Below are positions 1 to 7,831 of a DNA stretch of 40,101 nt, piece after piece. Both the position numbers and the translations under genes were made by a program. Every line of letters starts with the position of its first letter. Position 1 is the stretch's first letter. This stretch comes from CAYFTL01 sp964346145 (GTDB taxonomy: Bacteria > Bacillota > Clostridia > Christensenellales > Aristaeellaceae). The notes beneath the pieces are model-generated. The model saw only the letters and a program-made list of their open reading frames with translations. It had not been told where the DNA came from and searched no databases. The DNA is taken from NCBI GenBank assembly GCA_964346145.1, contig CAYFTL010000018.1, positions 1-40,101 of the forward strand. The letters are read 5' to 3'.

Positions 1-204
1 ATACTATTCAATGAACCGAAGAAAAATTGCCAATATGTACGCGGATTATAGTTAATAATGAAACCACTGACTTTGTTACGAAAGGTTATTGTTTTAACCC
101 TTAACACACACCAAATGGTCATAATAAAAGTTTAAGATTTGGGTTCAGCTCAGGAATTGTCTCTAAAAAATACCACAACTTTTCAGAAAATGCTTCATTT
201 TTCA

Positions 205-232
205 TTGACATATGAACAGATATTCATATAAT
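205..232 (+). promoter_or_regulatory. Metal-operon promoter with ArsR/SmtB-type operator
   Basis: A TTGACA -35 (205-210) and a perfect TATAAT -10 (227-232) are separated by 16 bp. A perfect 7-bp inverted repeat, ATATGAA (210-216) and TTCATAT (223-229) with a 6-bp spacer, fills the gap and overlaps both elements. This is the usual shape and place of an ArsR/SmtB operator: the apo-repressor would block RNA polymerase and metal would release it. The cognate repressor starts at 266. Binding by that protein is inferred. Confidence 0.85.
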
Positions 233-265
233 AATATATAGTTAGTATTTGAGGAGGTATGGTTC

Positions 266-628
266 ATGCAATCTAGTAACGAAATGGAGCGCTGCGAATA
301 CATTCATGCGCATCCCGAAATTGTGGAAAAAGTAAACGCTCAAATGCCCCAGGAAGAAACGCTGTACGATTTGGCAGAGCTATTTAAAACCTTTGGCGAT
401 ACGACCCGGATCCGGATTTTGTATGTGCTGTTTGAGGCAGAAATGTGTGTATGCGACATCGCTCAGCTGCTCAACATGAATCAATCGGCAATTTCGCACC
501 AGCTGCGTCAATTAAAACAAATGAAGCTGATTAAAAATCGGCGCGAAGGCAAAACCATGTTTTACTCGTTGGCCGACGACCACGTATACACGATTATCAA
601 CCAGGGACTCGAACACATTTCAGAATAA
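266..628 (+). CDS. ArsR/SmtB-family metal-sensing repressor (CadC/CzrA-like)
   Basis: A 120-residue winged-helix repressor that probably senses Zn, Cd or Pb and controls the operon it heads. The helix-turn-helix is at about residues 63-90. Two metal sites can be read. C61-V-C63 in the recognition region, with C10 near the N-terminus, resembles the CadC alpha-3N soft-metal site. D104, H106, H117 and E120 in the last helix match the spacing of the CzrA/SmtB alpha-5 zinc site, with Glu in place of the last His. GAGGAGGT at 251-258 is the ribosome binding site for the ATG at 266. The next gene starts 19 bases after the stop. Family assignment is firm; the metal is inferred from ligands and from the ATPase downstream. 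Confidence 0.93.
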   Translation: MQSSNEMERCEYIHAHPEIVEKVNAQMPQEETLYDLAELFKTFGDTTRIRILYVLFEAEMCVCDIAQLLNMNQSAISHQLRQLKQMKLIKNRREGKTMFYSLADDHVYTIINQGLEHISE

Positions 629-647
629 AAATATGGAGGGAAAAGCT

Positions 648-878
648 ATGAAAAAAGTTTTCAAAATGACAGATTTGGACTGTGCGGCCTGCGCGGCGAA
701 GATGGAGCGCGCCATCGGCAAGATCGATGGCGTGCATTCGGTCAGCATAAATTTTATGACCCAAAAGCTCACACTGGATGCCGATCCCTCACGCTATAAA
801 AACATTTTGGACGAGGCAGTCAAAGCCTGTAAAAAAATCGAGCCGGACAGCGGTATTGACCTTCGATCCGGCCGGTAA
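648..878 (+). CDS. Free-standing heavy-metal-associated (HMA) domain protein
   Basis: A small ferredoxin-fold metal-binding protein of 76 residues, probably a metallochaperone or detached regulatory domain for the ATPase that follows. The motif D-C-A-A-C in the first loop is the usual GMxCxxC-type metal site, with Asp before the first Cys, as often seen in Zn/Cd HMA domains. An in-frame ATG at 633 lies inside the Shine-Dalgarno region; GGAGGG at 635-640 points to the ATG at 648, giving a start of MKKVFKMTDLDCAAC. It sits between the repressor and a P-type ATPase that lacks an N-terminal HMA domain of its own, so the domain appears to have been split off as a separate gene. Confidence 0.85.
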   Translation: MKKVFKMTDLDCAACAAKMERAIGKIDGVHSVSINFMTQKLTLDADPSRYKNILDEAVKACKKIEPDSGIDLRSGR

Positions 879-910
879 GTAAGTAAATTTTTTATAGGAG
901 ATATGGTTGT

Positions 911-2758
911 ATGAGCACCAAACAAAAGAGGGCTTTGGTTCGTATATTGGTATCCTTTGCGCTGTTTATCATGGCATACCTGTTGCCACTGGAGGGTTGG
1001 GCAAGGTTCGCCGCATTTCTGTTGCCGTACTTATTTATCGGCTGGCACGTCTTGTACAGCGCCGCGCGAAACATTGCCAACGGACAAGTATTTGACGAAA
1101 ACTTTCTGATGGCGCTGGCCACCATAGGCGCGTTTGCCATTGGCGAATATCCAGAAGCGGTTGCAGTCATGTTGTTTTATCAAATAGGCGAGCTGTTTGA
1201 AAGCTACGCTGTCGGAAAATCCCGAAAATCCATTGCCAGTTTGATGGATATACGCCCTGATTACGCCAACATAGAGCTTGACGGACAGTTAACACAGGTG
1301 GATCCACAGGATGTAAGCATCGGCAGCGTAATCGTGGTAAAACCGGGAGAGAAAATTCCGTTGGACGGCGTGGTGATCGAAGGCAACTCATCGCTAAATA
1401 TGGTGGCGCTAACCGGTGAGTCGCTGCCCAGGGAGGTAACCCCAAACAGCGATGTTATAAGCGGTAGCGTTAACCAGACCGGTGTGCTCCGCATTCGCGT
1501 AACAAAATCTTACGAGGATTCCACCGTCAGCAAAATTTTGGAGATGGTGGAAAACGCCAGCGAAAAAAAAGCGCCTGTGGAAAACTTCATTACAAAGTTT
1601 GCCCGCTACTATACCCCTTGCGTTGTGATTGGCGCGGCGCTGTTAGCGGTGTTGCCGCCGCTATTTGTGGGCGGCTGGACAAATTGGATTCAACGTGCGC
1701 TGGTATTCTTGGTCGTGTCTTGCCCATGTGCGCTGGTGATATCGATTCCTTTAAGCTTTTTTGGTGGAATCGGCGGAGCGTCCCAGGCCGGTGTTCTGAT
1801 CAAGGGCGGCAACTATTTGGAAGCATTGGCACAAACCAAAACCATTGTGTTTGACAAAACCGGAACCTTAACCAAGGGTAGCTTTGTGGTAACCGCTGTG
1901 CACCCAGAAAAGATTTCCGAAGCCGAATTGCTCGAATACGCGGCTCTGGCCGAAAGCTATTCAAATCACCCGATTTCCCGTTCTATAAAAGCGGCGTACA
2001 AACAAAGCATTGATACCAAGCGCGTTAGCGATGTAAAGGAACTGCCCGGCCACGGAGTTAGCGCAACGGTCGATGGGAAATCGGTCCGCGTGGGCAATGA
2101 ACGATTGATGGAACAAGGGCAAGCTGAATGGCACGATTGTCATTTGGTCGGCACCATCGTCCACGTTTCTGTGGGCAACGAATACGCAGGCCACATCGTG
2201 ATTTCAGACGAAATCAAACCGGATTCGGCCCAGGCAGTTAGAGAGTTGGCTCAGTTAGGGGTTGAGCGCGTTGCTATGCTGACCGGCGACAGCCGGGATG
2301 TGGCCCAGGCGGTTGCCGACGATATCGGAATCCAAGAGTTATACGCCGAGCTTCTCCCCGCACAAAAGGTGGAGCAAGTAGAGCAGTTGATTCACAATAG
2401 CCAAGGGAAAGGTAGACTTACCTTTGTCGGCGACGGCATTAACGACGCGCCCGTATTAACCCGGGCCGACGTGGGCATTGCAATGGGCGCTTTGGGATCG
2501 GATGCAGCCATCGAAGCGGCCGACATTGTTTTGATGGACGATCGGCCCATGAGCATCGTTACCGCAGTAAATATTTCCAGAAAAACCATGCGCATCGTAA
2601 AGCAAAATATTCTGTTTGCGCTGGGGGTAAAGCTCATCGTCTTGGTGTTGGGCGCTTTGGGATTGGCTAATATGTGGGCAGCCGTATTTGCCGATGTGGG
2701 CGTATCGGTCATCGCCATTTTAAATGCCATGCGCGCCTTAAAGTTAAGCCAAAAATAA
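911..2758 (+). CDS. cadA: P1B-type (Zn/Cd/Pb) heavy-metal-exporting ATPase
   Basis: A 615-residue membrane pump that exports divalent soft metals at the cost of ATP. Visible landmarks: actuator motif TGES near residue 168; C271-P-C273 followed by S278 and P280 in the metal-transport helix; phosphorylated Asp in DKTGTLT (D315); HP nucleotide-binding pair at 353-354; GDGINDAP at 507-514. K574 and D595-x-G597 in the last two helices are the P1B-2 signature, favouring Zn/Cd/Pb over Cu. CadA and ZntA normally carry an N-terminal HMA domain; this protein starts directly at the first membrane helices and the HMA domain is encoded separately just upstream. AGGAG at 896-900 supports the ATG at 911. 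cadA or zntA would both fit as names. Confidence 0.94.
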   Translation: MSTKQKRALVRILVSFALFIMAYLLPLEGWARFAAFLLPYLFIGWHVLYSAARNIANGQVFDENFLMALATIGAFAIGEYPEAVAVMLFYQIGELFESYAVGKSRKSIASLMDIRPDYANIELDGQLTQVDPQDVSIGSVIVVKPGEKIPLDGVVIEGNSSLNMVALTGESLPREVTPNSDVISGSVNQTGVLRIRVTKSYEDSTVSKILEMVENASEKKAPVENFITKFARYYTPCVVIGAALLAVLPPLFVGGWTNWIQRALVFLVVSCPCALVISIPLSFFGGIGGASQAGVLIKGGNYLEALAQTKTIVFDKTGTLTKGSFVVTAVHPEKISEAELLEYAALAESYSNHPISRSIKAAYKQSIDTKRVSDVKELPGHGVSATVDGKSVRVGNERLMEQGQAEWHDCHLVGTIVHVSVGNEYAGHIVISDEIKPDSAQAVRELAQLGVERVAMLTGDSRDVAQAVADDIGIQELYAELLPAQKVEQVEQLIHNSQGKGRLTFVGDGINDAPVLTRADVGIAMGALGSDAAIEAADIVLMDDRPMSIVTAVNISRKTMRIVKQNILFALGVKLIVLVLGALGLANMWAAVFADVGVSVIAILNAMRALKLSQK

Positions 2759-2765
2759 AATTCCA

Positions 2766-2806
2766 TATAGCCGACAGCCGATGACCGGTTATCGGCTATA
2801 TTTATC
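2766..2806 (+). terminator. Terminator of the metal operon
   Basis: Perfect 9-bp arms TATAGCCGA (2766-2774) and TCGGCTATA (2792-2800), with a short T-rich tail, 8 bases after the ATPase stop. The tail is weak, so efficiency is uncertain. Confidence 0.65.
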
Positions 2807-2827
2807 AGCAAATATTGTCCGCTGCGA

Positions 2828-2856
2828 TTGATCATGTGGCTGTCCTTTGTTACAAT
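2828..2856 (+). promoter_or_regulatory. Promoter of the GH125 gene
   Basis: TTGATC (2828-2833), 17 bp, TACAAT (2851-2856). Each hexamer is close to the sigma-A consensus. The start codon follows 37 bp later with a good ribosome binding site (GGAAAGGTGA, 2876-2885). Confidence 0.6.
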
Positions 2857-2893
2857 AAACACGGACACTAAATCTGGAAAGGTGATTTATTTT

Positions 2894-4182
2894 ATGGATG
2901 CCCAACAAAGAATACTCGAACAAATCCGCCCTGTAAAAGAAAAACTGGGCAAGGTTCCGAAATTGCCCCAAATGTTTGAACAATGTTTTATGAATACACT
3001 AGATACCACCTGGCAAAACGAACCGGACGGCACATCTTTTGTAATCACCGGAGACATCCCGGCAATGTGGCTGCGGGACTCCACCGCCCAAGTTATGCAC
3101 TATGTACGCTTCGCTGACGAAGAATCAATTGCGCAGATGATCGAAGGATTAATTCGCAGGCAGTTTAAATATATACTGATAGACCCTTATGCCAACTCAT
3201 TCAACCGCACGCCCAGCGGCATAGGTTATGGGGAGGACTTGCCCAAGCGCTCTCCCTGGGTGTGGGAGCAGAAATACGAGATCGATTCGTTGTGCCATCC
3301 GGTGCAGTTGGCCCACGCTTACTATGAAAAAACCGGAACCACAGACTTTTTGAATGAGGAGACCATGGATGCGCTGAAAACCATTGTGGACGTGTTTGAA
3401 GTGGAGCAGCACCATGAAAACAGCCCCTATTGGTTTATCCGGGCAAACTGCCCGCCCAGCGATACCCTGCCAACGAAGGAAAGGGAAACCCGGTGGGCTA
3501 CACTGGCATGACCTGGTCTGGATTTAGGCCTAGCGATGATGCCTGTGTCTACGGCTATTTAATCCCCGCCAACTTTTTTGCAGCGCTTACCCTCAGGCGA
3601 ATCGCCCGCTTTGCCGAAATCAAAAATGATGAAGCTTTGGCGGCGCGTGCATTAAAACTAGCCGGGCAAATTTCTGATGGAATTGAGCACTTCGGAAAGG
3701 TGCATCACAAGGAATTTGGCGATATTTATGCGTACGAAGTAGACGGCCTGGGCAACACATTGCTGATGGACGATGCTAACGTGCCCAGCCTTTTGAGCCT
3801 GCCCTATATAGGAGCGCTCGCCAAAGATGACCCGACCTATCAAAATACCCGGAAATTTGTGCTCAGCAAGCATAATCCTTATTATTATGAGGGCAGCATG
3901 GCCAAAGGCGTGGGCAGCCCCCATACACCTTCCGGATACGTTTGGCACATTGCCTTGGCCATTCAGACATTGACCAGCGATGATTTGAGCGAAATTACTG
4001 ACCTTGTGCGGATGCTGATCACCACAGATGCCGATACCGGTTTTATGCACGAGGGATTTGACCCCAATGATCCCGATAAATTCACCCGTAGCTGGTTTGC
4101 TTGGGCCAACAGCATGTTCGCAGAAACAATCTACGACCTATATGAGCGCGAATTGCTTGATGCGGTGTTGGAACAACTGTAA
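2894..4182 (+). pseudogene. GH125 exo-alpha-1,6-mannosidase, broken by a 1-base frameshift
   Basis: Two overlapping frames (2894-3511 and 3430-4182) encode the N- and C-terminal halves of one glycoside hydrolase family 125 protein. The family releases mannose from alpha-1,6-linked mannosides such as N-glycans. The frames join at 3470-3475: CCAACGAAGG reads correctly if one A is added (CCAAACGAAGG), giving L-P-N-E-G-K-G-N-P and then the family block TGMTWSGFRPSDD. Restored, the protein would be about 429 residues, full length for GH125. The Asp in FRPSDD and the Glu in MHEGFD are the likely acid and base from family knowledge. No signal peptide is seen, so the enzyme would be cytoplasmic. The upstream ATG at 2828 has no ribosome binding site; 2894 has one. 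The missing base may be a true mutation or a sequencing error, since both halves look well conserved. Confidence 0.85.
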
Positions 4183-4209
4183 AATGGTTTTGCCATAAAC
4201 ATTTAGAAC

Positions 4210-4247
4210 GGTCTCCTGCAAGTACGTTTTGTGGGAGGCCACTTTTA
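4210..4247 (+). terminator. Terminator after the GH125 gene
   Basis: GGTCTCC (4210-4216) pairs with GGAGGCC (4234-4240) with one G-U pair, followed by ACTTTTAT. It lies 28 bases after the stop codon. Confidence 0.55.
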
Positions 4248-4651
4248 TCGTATTGAAAATTCCAAATAGATATCCTCTTATAAATATATTGATAGTGCCT
4301 ATGAAAGATGGTTTCGGTGACGGAGGTGAAGGTTATATAATAATCAGATACTTTAAGTAAATCGTTTCAGCATTATGTACATAACAAAAGCTTTAATTTG
4401 AAAATTTGGTTTTAAAGAAGGTTTTTGGGGTCAAAGCGTTGTATATACAAGTATATGGACAAAGCGCATGTATATCGCGCGTACGAGGTTCGTTCATTCG
4501 CTCGGCCGACAAGTTGCTTGTACGTTGCTGCAGCTAGCAGCACGACAAAAAGTGGCACCAGTCGGTCATTTTTGCGCAATATATTGCGCTTGCCGGCAAA
4601 GTTTTTATCTATACTTTGCGACGAATGGGAAGGTATGGTGAACACAGGTAT
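4248..4651 (+). other. Gene-free leader of dnaG, rich in palindromes
   Basis: No credible gene. The first 170 bases are AT-rich. From about 4500 there is a run of hairpins: ACAAG-TTG-CTTGT (4510-4522); TGCTG and CAGCA arms around 4526-4542; a short stretch at 4547-4573 that resembles the 3' end of a type II-A tracrRNA; a perfect 16-bp palindrome GCGCAATATATTGCGC (4574-4589); TTGCCGGCAA (4590-4599); and GCAAAGT/ACTTTGC (4596-4602 and 4613-4619). The last stem ends 32 bases before the dnaG start, so the leader may affect dnaG expression. I see no known riboswitch class. Confidence 0.5.
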
Positions 4652-6397
4652 ATGTCGGCACGAATTCCAGACAGTTGGTTGGATGAGCTGCGTTCCCGGG
4701 TGAATCTGGTGGACGTGGTTTCAAATTACGTTGCGCTCAACCAAAAGGGCAGGCGCTATTGGGGATTGTGTCCCTTTCACAGCGAAAAAACCCCTTCTTT
4801 CAGCGTGGATTCGGAAGCTCAAATGTATTATTGCTTCGGCTGTCATCAGGGCGGAAACGTTATCCATTTTATTATGGAAATAGAACGCATGGAGTTTTTG
4901 GAAGCCGTAGAACACTTGGCAGAAAGCGTGCACATGGAAATGCCCGAGCGCACCTTTTCCCAAGGCCACTCCGAATCCCGAGAAATTCGGCAGCTGATTT
5001 ACGAGGCCAACGCGGCTGCCGCCCATTACTTTCACAACTTAATTTGGACAGGAGAAGGATCAAAAGCACTCAGCTATCTTTACAAGCGCGGCCTGGACGA
5101 TGCCGCTATCCGCAAGTTTGGGCTAGGCGCCTCCGGCCAGGAGTGGGACGGGTTGCTCAAGCACCTTAAATCCAAAGGTTTTGAGGATGAGAGCTTGCTG
5201 ATTAAGGCCGGACTCATCGGAGCAAAAGATGGCCGAAGCTATGATTTGTTTAGAAACCGGGTAATCTTTCCGATTATCGACGCTCACGGCAAAGTACTAG
5301 GGTTTGGCGGTAGAGCTTCGGGCGATGTGCAGCCTAAGTATCTGAACACATCCGACACGCCGGTGTTTAACAAGCGCCAAGGTTTGTACGCGCTCAATTT
5401 TCTTAAAAAAGAGCGGGGGCTTAAAAATCTAACCTTGGTAGAAGGGTATATGGACGTGGTCGCGTTGCGGCAAAATGGCGTGCGCGGAGTCGTCGCCACG
5501 TTGGGCACTGCACTCACCGAGGAACAGGCGCGGCTGATCAAGCGATATGTTCCCGAGGTGTGGATCAGCTACGACGGCGATTCAGCCGGTCAAAAAGCCA
5601 TATTGCGCGCCCTTGAAATCTTTGAATCTCAAAACGTGGAGGCTAGGGTGTTGGACATTCCAGATGGGATGGACCCTGATGATTTCATTCGTAACCAGGG
5701 TTTGGAGGCCTTTAACGCCTTGCCCCGGCTAAAACCGCCGGAGTACCGCATGCTGCGCGCTCAAGATGAGCTGGACATGACCACCCAGGAAGGTCGAACC
5801 CAATATGCGATCGCCAGCTGCAACATATTAAAGTCGGTCAAAAACCCGGTAGAAGTGGAAGCTTATCTCAAAAAATTGGCAGTTCAAACCGGCTTCGCCA
5901 TTGAGGTGCTCAGAGCGCAAATGGGCGTTCCTCAAGCAAATTCGGCTCCCCAACCGCGCCTGCGAAAGAAAGAGGAACAGACGGCTGTGCCCGATCACAT
6001 CAAGGCGGAAAATACATTGATCGCTCTGCTGGCCATGGGGCGGATCGGTTCGCAAATTATTCAAGAAGACGACTTTGAGCAGTCCTTACCTAAAAAAATC
6101 GCCCTACTGCTGTTACAAGGTGTAGCACCGGCGGCATTGCTCGACAAGCTGGAAGAAGATGAGCGCGCACTTGCCGTGCGCATGATGCAGGAAACGCCGC
6201 CGATGGATGATGAGAAGGCTTTGACTATCGCCGAGGACTGCATTAATAGAATACGTCAACATAGGTTAGAACAAAAACTGGAACAATCCAAACAACAACT
6301 TGCGCAAGCTGCTCCGGATCAACGCCGTTCGCAGATTGCTTTTATACAACAGCTAATGCAAGAACTAGAACTTTTAAAGACCGGGCGGAAGGAGTGA
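4652..6397 (+). CDS. dnaG: DNA primase DnaG
   Basis: Makes the RNA primers for chromosome replication, with the replicative helicase as partner. About 581 residues. The N-terminal zinc-binding CHC2 domain has C40, H43, C61 and C64, including the block GLCPFHSEKTPSFSV. The TOPRIM domain follows, with EGYMD and the acidic motif YDGDSAGQKA. The C-terminal part is the helicase-binding region. In-frame starts exist at 4616 (TTG), 4625 (ATG) and 4652 (ATG). I chose 4652 because DnaG proteins usually begin a few residues before the R-I-P motif (here MSARIPDSW). Its ribosome binding site is weak (ACAGG), so 4625 cannot be excluded. rpoD follows at once, as in the macromolecular-synthesis operon, but rpsU is not present upstream. 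Confidence 0.95.
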   Translation: MSARIPDSWLDELRSRVNLVDVVSNYVALNQKGRRYWGLCPFHSEKTPSFSVDSEAQMYYCFGCHQGGNVIHFIMEIERMEFLEAVEHLAESVHMEMPERTFSQGHSESREIRQLIYEANAAAAHYFHNLIWTGEGSKALSYLYKRGLDDAAIRKFGLGASGQEWDGLLKHLKSKGFEDESLLIKAGLIGAKDGRSYDLFRNRVIFPIIDAHGKVLGFGGRASGDVQPKYLNTSDTPVFNKRQGLYALNFLKKERGLKNLTLVEGYMDVVALRQNGVRGVVATLGTALTEEQARLIKRYVPEVWISYDGDSAGQKAILRALEIFESQNVEARVLDIPDGMDPDDFIRNQGLEAFNALPRLKPPEYRMLRAQDELDMTTQEGRTQYAIASCNILKSVKNPVEVEAYLKKLAVQTGFAIEVLRAQMGVPQANSAPQPRLRKKEEQTAVPDHIKAENTLIALLAMGRIGSQIIQEDDFEQSLPKKIALLLLQGVAPAALLDKLEEDERALAVRMMQETPPMDDEKALTIAEDCINRIRQHRLEQKLEQSKQQLAQAAPDQRRSQIAFIQQLMQELELLKTGRKE

Positions 6398-6402
6398 TCC
6401 GT

Positions 6403-7491
6403 TTGAGCCAAATTCATGCGGATGAAAAGTTAGATAAGGTAAATGAATTGCTGGAGGCCGGCAAGGAAAAAGGTACGCTGTCCATGAAAGAAATCATGGA
6501 GCAGTTGATTGAGCTTGAGCTGGAACCCAATCAATTCGACAAAATTTTAAACGAACTGGAAAACACGGGCATCGAGGTCATCAACGATATTCGCCCTGTA
6601 GCGGAAGCCAAAGATGACGAAGAAGAAAAAGAAAAAATCGACACAAGCATACCCGACGGCATCAATGTCGACGACCCGGTACGCATGTATTTAAAGGAGA
6701 TCGGCAAGGTTCCTCTTTTGAGTGCAGATGAAGAAATCGAGATCGCCAAGCGCATGGAAGCCGGAGACGAATCTGCTAAGCGCGAACTGGCAGAAGCCAA
6801 CTTGCGTCTGGTAGTGTCCATCGCCAAGCGGTATGTGGGCCGCGGCATGCTGTTCTTGGATCTGATCCAGGAAGGGAACTTGGGATTGATTAAAGCAGTA
6901 GAAAAGTTCGACTATCGTAAGGGTTATAAGTTTTCTACTTACGCCACCTGGTGGATCCGCCAAGCGATAACCCGGGCGATCGCCGACCAGGCGCGTACCA
7001 TCCGCATCCCGGTGCACATGGTGGAAACCATCAACAAGCTGATCCGGGTATCACGCCAATTGCTTCAGGAATATGGCCGCGATCCGCAGCCCGATGAAAT
7101 CGCTGCCGAAATGGGCATTACGGAAGAAAAGGTTAGGGAAATCATTAAAATTGCGCAGGAACCGGTGTCGCTGGAAACCCCAATTGGTGAAGAAGAAGAC
7201 AGCCATCTAGGCGATTTTATTCCAGATGACGATGCACCCGCTCCCGCCGAAGCCGCTGCGTTCACATTGCTGAAAGAACAATTGATGGACGTGCTGGACA
7301 CTCTTACCCCCCGGGAGGAAAAGGTACTCAGGTTGCGCTTTGGGCTAGACGACGGCCGGGCGCGCACCCTTGAAGAGGTGGGACGCGAGTTTAATGTAAC
7401 CCGCGAAAGGATTCGCCAAATTGAGGCTAAAGCCTTGCGCAAGCTTCGGCATCCAAGCCGCAGCAAAAAGTTAAAAGATTTTTTGGATTAG
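6403..7491 (+). CDS. rpoD: Primary RNA polymerase sigma factor RpoD/SigA
   Basis: Housekeeping sigma-70, 362 residues. Region 1.1 is short (about residues 1-80) and acidic. Region 1.2 begins at DPVRMYLKEIG; region 2 includes the core-binding and -10 melting block YKFSTYATWWIRQAI; region 3 follows; region 4 ends with VTRERIRQIEAKALRKLRHP, the -35-binding helix-turn-helix. The long non-conserved insert of proteobacterial sigma-70 is absent, as in SigA of Gram-positives. A GTG at 6394 overlaps the dnaG stop but abuts the Shine-Dalgarno sequence. GGAAGGAG (6387-6394) is spaced correctly for the TTG at 6403, so I start there. It is co-transcribed with dnaG. Confidence 0.96.
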   Translation: MSQIHADEKLDKVNELLEAGKEKGTLSMKEIMEQLIELELEPNQFDKILNELENTGIEVINDIRPVAEAKDDEEEKEKIDTSIPDGINVDDPVRMYLKEIGKVPLLSADEEIEIAKRMEAGDESAKRELAEANLRLVVSIAKRYVGRGMLFLDLIQEGNLGLIKAVEKFDYRKGYKFSTYATWWIRQAITRAIADQARTIRIPVHMVETINKLIRVSRQLLQEYGRDPQPDEIAAEMGITEEKVREIIKIAQEPVSLETPIGEEEDSHLGDFIPDDDAPAPAEAAAFTLLKEQLMDVLDTLTPREEKVLRLRFGLDDGRARTLEEVGREFNVTRERIRQIEAKALRKLRHPSRSKKLKDFLD

Positions 7492-7530
7492 CCTGGGTTT
7501 AGAGTGTATTTCTATTTGAATAGTGTATTT

Positions 7531-7580
7531 AGCAAGGACAGTAGACACCTTCTAAAGATATCTACTGTCCTTGCTTTTAT
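7531..7580 (+). terminator. Strong terminator after rpoD
   Basis: Perfect 15-bp arms at 7531-7545 and 7561-7575 (AGCAAGGACAGTAGA and its complement) followed by TTTTAT. It lies 40 bases after the rpoD stop and closes the dnaG-rpoD unit. Confidence 0.9.
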
Positions 7581-7831
7581 AATGATAATATTCAATAAGA
7601 GATTCAAATCAGAATGAGAAGCAAAGGAATATCGCATCGCAATCGATCAAAAGATATTCCAAAATAGTTGCGAGTAGTTAAAGCTGATTGGCCAATCGCC
7701 CGACTGGGTAAATATAGAGCATGGCGTATTGCCGTGCCATTCGGCAATTTTGCTGTGTAACAACCTTTTTAGGGCGAGCGTAACCTGAACCAGGGCGCTC
7801 GTCCGGTTTGTGTATAGAAGGAGAGACCAAT
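7581..7831 (+). other. Intergenic leader of uvrA
   Basis: No gene. It holds a perfect 12-bp palindrome GATTGGCCAATC (7686-7697), a 7-bp hairpin ATTGCCG/CGGCAAT (7728-7734 and 7742-7748) followed by TTTTG, and a 9-bp hairpin GGGCGAGCG/CGCTCGTCC with one G-U pair (7772-7780 and 7795-7803) just before the uvrA ribosome binding site. I looked for a Gram-positive LexA box (GAAC-N4-GTTC) and did not find one. Confidence 0.45.

Noticed and set aside
1..204. Partial gene at the left edge
   Set aside because: No frame with coding character and no homology visible; AT-rich intergenic DNA.
2828..2893. Longer start of the GH125 gene at 2828
   Set aside because: That ATG lies within the promoter and has no ribosome binding site; homology and GGAAAGGTGA support 2894.
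4551..4562. T-box-like TGGCACC in the dnaG leader
   Set aside because: Only seven bases match the T-box TGGNACC core; the GCG end, the specifier stem and a competing terminator are missing, and dnaG is not a T-box target.
7581..7831. LexA/SOS box upstream of uvrA
   Set aside because: No GAAC-N4-GTTC or close variant is present; the palindromes here have different sequences.
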